64,000 nt of DNA from Kwoniella bestiolae CBS 10118 (Eukaryota > Basidiomycota > Tremellomycetes > Tremellales > Cryptococcaceae): positions 930,001 to 994,000 of the forward strand of contig NC_089243.1 in assembly GCF_000512585.2 (NCBI RefSeq). The letters are read 5' to 3'. The notes under the pieces were generated by a model. The model was not told the DNA's origin. It saw nothing but the letters and a program-made list of their open reading frames with translations, and made no database searches. Positions 1 to 9,674 of this stretch are shown here, one piece after another (position 1 is the stretch's first letter; the number at the start of each line of letters is the position of its first letter). A program made the translations under genes and the position numbers.

Positions 1-2
1 AG

Positions 3-107
3 AGGGACGTGGAGGATTTGGAGGATGTGGTGGGTTTGGTTAGGGAGTTGGATCTTGGTGAAGGACAGGCAGGGGAGGGGATGGAATTTGAGTCAATTGA
101 ACTATAA
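3..107 (+). CDS. 3' end of an unidentified gene (partial)
   Basis: The open frame beginning at base 3 enters from the left edge and ends at a TAA (105-107). It encodes 34 residues rich in Glu, Asp, Gly and Val and ends FESIEL. The composition looks like a real acidic C-terminal tail rather than chance sequence, and the position fits a convergent partner of the gene at 381-3768. The family cannot be named from this much. An alternative is that these bases are untranslated. Confidence 0.45.
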   Translation, partial: RDVEDLEDVVGLVRELDLGEGQAGEGMEFESIEL

Positions 108-380
108 TAGTATACTGCAAAGTGCTTGCTTGTCGCAGGGCGATAACATACATGCTTGTTGTACCATACTATATAGGTTGTATGAATGCATATCTAGACA
201 TCATCTACATCTCACTATTGCTCATCCTTCGATCAAATTGCATACAAGGTATTTCGTCAGTCCTGTGTTCCTTCTAGACGAGATATGTTCAAAATAGAAC
301 TGATATCATATGCATCCATTCACATTCCCATCTACTCCCAACATTCTATTCTATCTCCACCATCTATATCTTCCACTCAT
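108..380. other. Convergent 3' spacer
   Basis: AT-rich stretch between the stop codons of two converging genes. It presumably holds both 3' UTRs and polyadenylation signals. No reading frame or RNA gene is supported here. Confidence 0.5.
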
Positions 381-3300
381 CTACAACTCAATATGCTCGG
401 GCGGTGTCGGTCCTTTATCCGTAGGTACGGCCTTGGAGATATACGTTTTCCCCATCTTATCGCCCGTCTCCTGCGTTACATCCTCCTTGACAGGTCCCTT
501 GTGCGTGGGGTTGGCCAGGGTAGTAGATGTAGTAGGAGAGGAGTCGGGGTGAGTAGATTCGGTAACTTCGGGTCCGTGGTGCGTTGGATTCGCTTGGGTC
601 GTCGAGGTTGTTGGAGAATACGACGAAGAGGAGGAAGAGGAGGAAGAAGAGGGACGAGGTCGTCGAGGTGGTTTTTTGTTGATTAGTCGGAGGACCTGCC
701 GTTGGTATGTTAGCATTGCGTGCTTTTCAAGTAAGTATATCTTGTCCGCTCTTAGCTATCCACGATCGATTGCACATATTGCTCCATGCTTCCTTATCAA
801 AGGGAAACCAGCAAGGTATGTAGGAGATATTGACAATGAGTATCCTGAACAAGAAGCACTCACAGTCATCTGCAACTTCTTCCCCCTCTCATCCAACTCC
901 CCAGCCTGAATAACCGGATCACTAGTCTTATCATCCTCAATCTTGACCTGCTCTTTCATTAACCCATCAATCCACACTTCATTCTCCTTCATCAGATCTT
1001 CCACACCCTTCAACTCCTCCTCGGTATATTTCGGGGGGATCGCTGGAAGTTCGTCCGTAGCTTCTTCAGCAAGTTTGAGAGCTTGGGTGTTGTTTTGTCT
1101 CGCTTCCGATAGGAAGGATCGAGAAGCGAACATGGCTTTTTGGAATGCTTCGAGGGCTTTGGGGCGGTGTAGGTATTCTTTGTATCGCTTTACAACGGGG
1201 AGTTCGAGCGATCTGCGATAAACGGGGGGTTAGCACATGTATAACGACAATTGCCAACCACCAAGAATACTACTCACTCCAAGTCCGATCTCTTCCCTTT
1301 GAGAGTCTCCTCGTCAGCGGTCTCGGCATGATCGCCCAACCATTCCATCGTCTTATCAAGCAATACCCTGATCTTGTCCCTCTCAGCTTGAGTGGCATAT
1401 TCATGTAACGCCCTGAGCTCGGAATCGGGGGACAAGAGACCTGATAATCTATATAGATACCCTTCAAGGAGATTACGTGCTTCCTCTCGAGAGAATTTGG
1501 CGGATTCGAAATTGGCTATTGATTGGAGTCTAAATTGGTTCGCACGCATAACAACGATCAGCTTATGCCCTTGTATCGAATTCAATCACGACGACTCAAG
1601 GTCCACTCAAAAGGACTGAAATGATCCGTTGCCAAAGCTCGACTCACCTAGCCTGAGTCGTCCTCTTCTCCTCACCCGTCATAGCGCGCACACCCAAATG
1701 TTTCTCCTTGAACCTCAGCGCAATCTTCTGCTTCTTCGACTTCGCTTTCGCATCTTCCTTCCCACCACTTCCTCCTTCCTCTCCTTCCTCTGTGGCGTTC
1801 TCTTCAGCAGAATCATCCTTCTTCCCCCCAAACAATCCCTTCAATTTCCCAGCGACGCCACCGTCTTCAACTTCAGGGGTATTCGAAGTGATGACTGCAT
1901 TAGCTACAGAAAGATACCCTCGGGGATCCAGTCTAAGTGTAACTTGAATGACAGGCTGGGGGCTAGTGAAGTTCTTGAGGGATTTCTGGATATCATTGAT
2001 AGATACTGATAAGATGGGTTTACTTTGACTCTGATCATTCTCCGTCTTAGTCGTTGATTGATCAGCCAAGATCGGATGAGTGGATTGTGAGAATTCTAAC
2101 GTAATTTCATCTTCGCCTTTAGATGGAATAGGTAGAGATAATACCTTCCTTTCACCCAATTTACTACCTCTTTCAAAGATCGTCTCTACCTGACCGGCAC
2201 TGTTCTTGTCCAAAATAATATCGTAGTAGCTTCGTTCCGTCACGTTAAGATTCTTCATCTTGAATTGTCTGCTCAGAGCCGCACCGTAATATGCTGCACC
2301 CAATACGGCAGCCTCGTCGGTGTTGACATTTTGAGCGATCTTATCGTCTTTACCGCCCAATACGGATTTCAATGAGTTCTGTACGAGAGGTACTCTGGTG
2401 TTACCTCCGAAAAGGATGATAGAGTTGATATCTTCCAATGATAGTCTAGCGGAGGTAAGAGCCGCCGTGATGGGGTGTGAAAATAGTGGGACGGACGATT
2501 CCACGGCTGATTCAAGGGATGCACGGGAGATCTTGGATCGGTAGTCTATGTCGTTGTAGAGTGATTCGATCTGTCAATGGAATATATCAGAATATACGGA
2601 CCAAACACTATCCATAATCACAACTTTGATCGCGTCTATGTCTGTATCATGGTAATGAATGCGGAAGAGGAGCGAGATGGACATGCACAACTCACAGCGA
2701 CATTAGCTTCCTGATTTGCACTCAAGATATGTTTAACCCTATTCCCCTCTCTAGCCAGCTTCGCCAACGCCTTCTTATCGCCCTTGACTCCCTTCTGACC
2801 ACTCTTCTTGATGAAATCATCAACCAGAATATCCTGGATGGTAACGTCTAACAAAACTCCACCGACCTGTTCAAACCCAGTACCGAGCACCTCGATATGG
2901 GTAGTATTGATGGGAGTCTTCGATTTAGGCGTAGGTAGATAACTAGTCTGGTAAAATGCCAATACAGTCGCAGTGGTCGATAAGGCCCCTGAATCATATA
3001 TCACATGATATTCTTTTGATCCCTCTCCAGTCTCAAGGTTGTAGTCGGGGAATGTACGTGTCATAGCGTAATTCAAAGCTACACCCGTACCCTCGCCTAT
3101 CATCGCTAGACAGCTCAATCCCTGGAGCTCCAAGGCGTCTTTATAAGCTTTTCGCTGGTAATGATCCCACCATGTTGGGACTGTTACAATTACCTGGTTG
3201 ACCGGTTCAGAACCTGAGAGGGACTCGGCGAGATGGCGGAAGTACGATATTTGATGGGCTAGTAGGGCTGTAGGTGTCCAATATTCCTCTGAGGGGGATG

Positions 3301-3768
3301 AGGGGGAGATGTGGGATGGGGCGGAAGGGTGGGGGAAAATGAGGACTCCGTCGTTGGTTAGTGATGGTGGGTTTGGGTGGAGGGGGAGTTGGTGGGTAGA
3401 AGTGGAACCGAGGAGGGGTTTGACGTATGGGAAGTGAGTATCGGGGAAACGAGTTGCCTAGGACAGTTCGGAGGATGAGCAAACCCTCTTCTCGGCGACA
3501 CACTCAGGTAGGTAAGTACATCAACATTAACGGATTTACTTACCGCCATCTTAGCCTCTGCTCCGAAAACCCTATCATCCCTCTTCCAACCTACCACACT
3601 CGATATCTTCCGCTTACTATCTTTATCCAGCACCACATCGAAGGGAACACCAGGTTTGATCAACGATAATTTGGTGAATTCCGCTCCATAGTCTATCGCT
3701 AGTACTGCTGCTTGAATCGCTGGCGCTATCAGCAGGAGCAGCAATGAGAGGATATGCGACGGGCGCAT
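381..3768 (-). CDS. LHS1: ER-lumenal Hsp70-like chaperone (Lhs1/HYOU1/GRP170 family)
   Basis: Six exons (3544-3768, 2696-3457, 1648-2570, 1278-1529, 864-1212, 381-695; minus strand) join to 941 aa. Residues 1-20 form a signal peptide (MRPSHILSLLLLLIAPAIQA). The Hsp70 nucleotide-binding domain follows directly: AIDYGAEFTKLSLI is the phosphate-1 loop, IYDSGALSTTATV the phosphate-2 loop and LFGGNTRVPLVQ the adenosine motif. A long divergent substrate-binding region and a charged helical part (SREEARNLLEGYLYRL) come next, then a basic, poly-Ser tail with a duplicated T-T-S-T-T-x-A-N-P-T-H unit. The protein ends HIEL, an HDEL-type retrieval signal. In this family the protein is a nucleotide-exchange factor for BiP/Kar2 in ER translocation and folding. 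Its start lies 650 bp head-to-head from MET16. Confidence 0.93.
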
Positions 3769-4415
3769 GGCGATGGAGTCGCTTGGCTTGTAACGACTTT
3801 CTGTCGAGATGGTACGGAGCCAAAATGACTTTGTAACAAGCTTTTTTCAACTTTTTTCGAATTGAATTTCCGAATGTCACTAGATCATAGATGGGAATGA
3901 CACGTCGGCAAGTGATGTTGTGGTTGTCGGTGTCGAGACAAGGACTGTATGAGCTGTAATGTGTTGATATACTTGCTTTTTCATATATATATATCTTCTT
4001 TCTGAATTCTTTGTCTTTCTTTCTGGCAGAAAGCTCTTCATTCTTTCGTTCTCCAGCGTGGAAGTAACCTCCACGTCTCGACCTCGGAATTAAGCTTTGA
4101 TTAGCGAGATCATCGATGAAACGTGGACACCATGTGGCTGTGTGAACTGGTATTCCCAAATCTTATCAATCACCTCATATCGGTATCTGGAATAATTTCT
4201 AGAGATGTCATGTTAGTTGTAGAGATTATTTTGGAAAAGACGTCACAGAGACTATATATACATGACCAAGATTATTCAGCATGTAACATCTACTCATCAT
4301 TATACCGCAAAACAAGATTTAACACTTATCAGCGACCGAGAGATCAACGCGGGTACAAGTCGATCATAAGAAATCTCCATACACTTTCCACCTCACAACA
4401 CATCGCCACCGAAGA
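3769..4415. promoter_or_regulatory. Divergent promoter region of LHS1 and MET16
   Basis: This spacer separates two head-to-head start codons. It contains T-rich tracts (3840-3870, 3975-4030), a CAGCGTG heptamer at 4054-4060 that matches the core of the yeast unfolded-protein-response element, and a CCACG at 4071-4075. No coding frame is supported. Which half serves which gene is inferred only from proximity. Confidence 0.5.
4054..4060 (+). promoter_or_regulatory. UPRE-like core CAGCGTG
   Basis: The heptamer CAGCGTG lies about 290 bp upstream of the LHS1 start. It equals the core of the budding-yeast UPR element, and LHS1 is a known UPR target in yeast, so the location makes sense. A single 7-mer has a real chance of occurring at random, and in other basidiomycetes the Hac1/Hxl1 site can differ. 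Confidence 0.3.
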
Positions 4416-5678
4416 ATGACAGACTCCGAGATACTCACCCCCCAATACACCCCCGAGGAGATCGATAAGTTCAACGCTGAGTTGGAGAACAAATCACCCC
4501 AGGATATTTTGAGATGGGCTATAGATAACTTGGAGGGGCTGTATCAGACGACAGCATTTGGATTGTGAGTGGATACGATAACCCTCGAGGAGCTTACATC
4601 CTCCTCATGATATATAGTGTTCTCTACTAATTTGTATATCTTGCTTGGATTAGGACGGGCACAGCTGCGTTGGATATGATCTCCAAGATATCTCAGGAAA
4701 GAGAGGAGATTCACCTGGTACCATTGGTAAGTATCTTCATACCAAGCCATCACCTCCAATACCCTATATCCGAGCAGTATCTCACATCACCAACGTTAAA
4801 CATCGTATCAAAAGGGACTAAACTAACCCTATCTCCCCCACTCAGATATTCCTAGACACGCTCCACCACTTCCCCGAGACCCTCACACTCTCCCAAACAG
4901 CCTCAGAAACCTACCTCGCCGAACTACACACCTACAAACCACCCGGTGTCTCCACCCAAGAAGAGTTCACTGCGAAATACGGCGACAAGCTGTGGGAGAC
5001 GGACGAGGCGTCATACGACTACTTAGTCAAGGTGGAACCTGCCGCGCGGGCGTACAAGGAACTGGGTGTGAGGGCTGTGATCACTGGTCGAAGGAGGTCG
5101 CAGGGGAGTGATAGGGCCAATCTTAAGGTTATAGAAGTAGATGAGAGGGGGTTGATTAAAGTAAATCCGTTGATTTCGTTGGGGTATAAGGAGGTTAAGG
5201 ATTATGTTGATAGGGAGTGAGTTGAGTTCCTATCTTAATTTTCAGTCTTCTCCCAATGTTTGATCGATTCAACATTAACATTATTTTCATTGTTTGTTCT
5301 CAACTTTTTGCTGTCTGTGCGAAAATCTTATATCAGATTGCCTCAACCAATCTCCCCATCATTTTCCTTGTCATTCACTCTCTGTCCCTCGTTTTCCTTC
5401 CTTTCCCTCTGAAACCCAACTTCACGATTCGAACACTCCATCAGAATTACACTGACCCTTTCATCAGAAACGTCCCCTACAACCCCCTCCTAGACCAAGG
5501 CTACCGCTCAATAGGTGACGTGCACTCCACAGCACCACCCGACCCTAACGCAGTGAATTCCGACGCCAACGAAAGGAGCGGAAGGTGGCAGGGGAAGTCC
5601 AAGACGGAGTGTGGACTGCACACGAACTACTTTGAGATGAAGAAGAAGTTTGAGGAGAAGGCTAAAGGTGGGCAGTGA
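4416..5678 (+). CDS. MET16: Phosphoadenylylsulfate (PAPS) reductase
   Basis: Four exons (4416-4564, 4654-4726, 4846-5216, 5468-5678) give 267 aa. The enzyme reduces PAPS to sulfite with thioredoxin in sulfate assimilation, in the cytosol. Support: LYQTTAFGLTGTAALDMISK at the N-terminal part of the domain, FLDTLHHFPETL, GRRRSQGSDRANL in the nucleotide-binding region, NPLISLGYKEVKDYVDRENV, VPYNPLLDQGYRSIGDVHST, and the C-terminal catalytic-cysteine motif KTECGLH. The length matches yeast Met16 (about 261 aa). The start is the first ATG after a CACC-rich leader (GCCACCGAAGAATG). The last intron is 251 nt, longer than its neighbours. Confidence 0.96.
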
Positions 5679-5998
5679 GGTTGTTAGGGGATTGTATTAT
5701 GCATGGATGTACTTAGATTATGAGTTGGTATTGGTGAATTTTATTTGCAGTCCTGCACGAAGGGGGGATTGAGTCGCTCCACATATCCATACTTGACAAT
5801 TCCGAATGTCTCTCATGTCTAACGCGGCTTGATCATGAAACAGCTACAAGTCGTAACCGTTCCATTACTGATCATCCATCATTCATATTCGTATCAAATG
5901 CATAATACCCTAGTGATCCGAAGAACCCCCAATCTAATAGGTGCATTATCCCGATTTTATCTCCCCAGCCTTGATCATACAACTCTGCAGATTGCAGA
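5679..5998. other. Convergent 3' spacer
   Basis: About 320 bp between the stop codons of MET16 and BCP1, presumably the two 3' UTRs. No other signal was seen. Confidence 0.5.
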
Positions 5999-7650
5999 TC
6001 ACTGACAAGCAGCCTGCATAGCCTCCACGGCACTCTTCAGCTTCTCGCCCGAAATCAAAACCAATCTACCGAACTGCTCCACGCCAAAGGCATCTTCATC
6101 CCTCTTCGGAGCGGTTTTGAAAGGGTATGTGTGAACGTGCGTGGCGAGCTAAACGAGATATCAGGACAGGAATTAGCGAGATGTCACTTTGGGGATTATA
6201 GCAGTAGTAAATAGAGCCATTGCGAATTAGGTTCGTAGTCGGTTCATTCCTTTCAAAGATGAGGTAGATGAAACTCACATTATCGATGAATTCTTCTTCT
6301 GGGTGATAGGCGAACGTCCCGGCTGTTAATGGTAATGCGTTATTGGCATTTCCATTGGTAGACTTTTTTTTTGATTTCTTCGAGCTATAGTATGGGAATG
6401 AAAATCAGGCTTATTAGTGGATACCCCAACCACTGACAAGTACATTCCAATGAAGCATGACCAAGCGGCTCATGATCAATACGTGTCATCTATTAACTGG
6501 ACGTCTTCCTGCCTTATTCTCCCTCATAAAGACATATAACCCCCATTCAACGAGGACGAGCAAGACGAACAACAAATCTGTTGTTCACTCGCGTAACGCA
6601 AATGCCCCAGATGATCGTTGAACTCACCCCTGATCATTCATATCCAAACCCAAATTCTCCTCCCCCCCCTCCAACCTATACCCCCTCCCCCAAAGTATAT
6701 AATCCGTAAACCCCTTACCCTCCAGCTCACCCAACAACATCCTGTACAAATGCGGTATGAGCGGTAAGGGGAGATTCAACATTCTAAGGGAGAAGATCAA
6801 GGCGGGTTTGGATGCTTGAGCGGGGGAAGCGGAGGGGTCGAGCAGGAGTCGGAGGGGGGATATGGATGGGAGGGTTGAGAGGAGGTATGTGAGGAGGGGG
6901 GAGAAGGAGGGGTTGGTCTGTGAGGTGTGAGAGTTAGCTTTACGTCTTCTCTTTTCTGTGTGGAGCTGTTTATGTGGGTATGGATGATATGTGAGAGGAA
7001 ATATGAGATATGAACATATCAAGTCTTATGGCTTGTTTGGCCTAACTATCCAGGATTTTCATCAGAAAGGGGAGGAGCCGATTCACCCACCCTATTTTCC
7101 AAAACATCCACAACACCCACCAGCCCCCAGGGATCGCTCTCCTCCCCATCTGTCTTTATACTGCTCCCTGCGCCTAGCCTGATCCCCTCGGAAAGTATCA
7201 GGTCTGCGAGGGGGTGCACGTCGATGAGTTCGTCGTCGTGTGAGAGAGTTTGTCGGAGGAGTCGTTTTATAGCGATCCTACATAAGAAATCATGATCAGT
7301 CAAGGTGATGTAAAATGACGCTCAGAGGCAGAGGGTGGAACTCACTGGTCGACATCGGGGTTGAAATTGTAGAAATCAAAATCGACGTTGATCATTGACT
7401 GTACAGCAAAATTAGCAAGGTTAACCTAGTGCTCTGTATTTCCATAACATCAGACGTATCAGACCTTTCAAGACGATTGGCGACAGTGCAGGTCACTCGA
7501 CCCATGAGGCAGCACACTTACCACATCACTCCCCGAGTCAGAATCACTATCCCCCTCATCATCCCTCGTTACGTTCTTTCTCTTCGTCGAAGTGGAAGCA
7601 GATGCTGAAGCGGCAGATACAGCTTCGAGTGTACGTTGTGATCGTGGCAT
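5999..7650 (-). CDS. BCP1: BCCIP/Bcp1 family protein
   Basis: Six exons (7522-7650, 7346-7398, 7091-7277, 6628-6917, 6279-6384, 5999-6148; minus strand) give 304 aa, close to yeast Bcp1 (283 aa). The N-terminus is Ser/Ala-rich, then basic and acidic (DDEGDSDSDSGSD). The family signature follows: INVDFDFYNFNPDVDQIAIKRLLRQ. Further support is SDPWGLVGVVDV, the PALIFSLRMLNLPLPLIPHLYRML block and a C-terminal AYHPEEEFIDN block. Family members act as nuclear chaperones or export factors (for example for ribosomal protein uL14 in yeast). The donor of intron 3 is GTGGGT; reading through it gives an early stop at GGA TAG. Function in this organism is inferred from homology. Confidence 0.88.
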
Positions 7651-8047
7651 GGTGTAGTATTCTCTTTGAGTAGGTGTTATTAGTCACTTTCTAATTTTGG
7701 TTGCCAATGGGTCCAGATATGCGTATCGTTCAACGTTTCCGCTCGTCACTCACTCGTTACAGCCAGAGAACGCCAAAACAGAAAAATCTAATTCTCCACT
7801 TTCAGCCCACGTGGGTTTACGTAAATACCCGCTGAAATCCGGTTAGTAACCTATCCTTTGGGTGATTTGGGTGGCAACGATCAACGATCGAAGAGAAATG
7901 ACGGAATATCAACGATGATGAACATTACGAGAACTGCAATGTATGGTTTGTTTTTGTTTACGCTTCATCAATCATTGACCTGTATATACCTTATCGATCA
8001 CGCGTTAGCTGCTCATCGACATACACCAGGTAAGCAGGTAGCCCACC
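7651..8047. promoter_or_regulatory. Divergent promoter region of BCP1 and the AlkB-like gene
   Basis: About 400 bp between two head-to-head starts. A short CACGTG-containing stretch (AGCCCACGTGGG, near 7805) is an E-box palindrome. No reading frame is supported. Confidence 0.4.
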
Positions 8048-9365
8048 ATGAAACGCTCCCTTGAATCCACCTCGTCCCCCAGATCGTCTAAGAGACAGGC
8101 CAGTCTAGCCTCTTTCCTTAAACCAAAGACCGCCCCTTCACCTGCCAAGGCAAAACCCCCCATAATAGCAAATGGAGAAGGGAACGAGGACAGACCTATA
8201 ATTCTAGACGATGATGACGAAGGAGACTTGAAGCCTCTCACACCCTTCGATAAAAGCAAGGCCAAGGTCATCGATCTCTTCCTACCCAGCAACAACACCA
8301 ACCTGAACAATCCAAAACAAACAGAAAGAGAAACAGACGAAAACCTCCCAACCCCCTGGCCACCCACCAATCACCCATACCACCCACCCCCCACACCGAC
8401 ATACAATCACCCCATCCTCATACCTCCTCCTCCCACCTCTCTCCACCCACTCCATTTCAATGTGAATCCCAAGATAATACATAACCCTACTACAGACCTC
8501 GATCTCATATACTACAAATCATTCATTGACAAGTCCTCTTCCAAAGAGCTCATGAACTACCTGCTTGAGAATCTACCGTGGTACAGAGTCAAATATACTG
8601 TAAGAGGGATGAACATAAATACGCCGAGGTATACCACGGTATTTGGGAAGGATTCGACGGAGATCCCTTGGTCCGGGTACATGAAGTGTAGGCCTAGGGC
8701 TGTACCGGAAGTGATGCAGCGGTTGATGAGGAAGGGTGAGTAACTGCTCTCGAGAGTATCTATTTATCATCTTATGAGACCTATCCAACTCGTTCTCCGG
8801 GACTACCGCAATCATTTACCCCTTGATCTGTTTTTTCACTGAGCAACCGATTGAAATGCAAAGTTGAAACTGACATTTCTGACATTCCCTCTCATACACA
8901 CCAGTCGAACAAGTCACCTCCTCCCAATTCAACTTCTGCCTAATAAACTACTACTCCTCAGGCCTCGACTCCATATCCTATCACTCCGACTCGGAATCCT
9001 TCCTCGGCCCTAACCCCACAATCGCCTCCCTGACCCTAGGTTATCCCCGGGATTTTCATCTACGTCATGTAAATTACAAGAATCACCCGCGAACGGGAAA
9101 AGAGGTGCCCGTAGAGAAGTTTACATTGGAAGACGGAGATATGGTAATTATGAAAGGCAAGACACAACATGAATGGGAACATTCCGTACCGAAGAGGAAA
9201 AGTGCGAAGGGAAGGATAAATATAACGTTTAGGAAGGGGATTGTAAGGTATGCGACGGAGAATTATTATAATTATAATGTTGGGAAGGGACCATTATATA
9301 GATGGGATAGTGAAGAGAAGGAGATGAGGGAGGTGGAGTGTTCTGATGGGGGTGTGAAGAGTTAG
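8048..9365 (+). CDS. AlkB-type 2-oxoglutarate/Fe(II) dioxygenase (ALKBH2/3-like)
   Basis: Two exons (8048-8735, 8905-9365) give 382 aa. AlkB homologues of this type remove alkyl groups from DNA or RNA bases by oxidative demethylation. The iron ligands are visible as H256-x-D258 (YHSDSE) and H322 (HEWEHSVPKR). The 2-oxoglutarate-binding arginines are R333 and R339 (GRINITFR). The N-terminal part of the fold holds NLPWYRVKYTV and RYTTVFGKDS. Residues 17-24 read QASLASFL after KR, a near-match to a PCNA-interacting (PIP) box, followed by an acidic patch and a Pro/Asn/Thr-rich linker (about 85-140). The linker explains why it is longer than human ALKBH2 (261 aa). Whether it acts on DNA or RNA cannot be read from sequence. 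Confidence 0.9.
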
Positions 9366-9674
9366 TAGAGTGTAGAAATTATAATGGTAGATCTATTATC
9401 CGTGAGTTGATGGGAATAGCGTTGTTGTATTGCATGATGCAAGTTGCATGATACGTCTAATGATATTTGATACGGCCAATAATACAAGTCGAAATTGTCA
9501 GATAAGAGACTACAAGATCTTGCATGGTTATACACTTATATCCGCTAAATTGACATCCTGCCGAAGCACTAAGAGGCATATATGGAAGTGTATCAAATAC
9601 ATTCCCCCGATGCTTCTATCTGCTATCCACTCTGAAGTTGTAATAAGACCGAAACTTCGTATGCTTTACCTCTG
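9366..9674. other. Convergent 3' spacer
   Basis: About 310 bp between two converging stop codons. Nothing beyond presumed 3' UTRs was seen. Confidence 0.45.
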
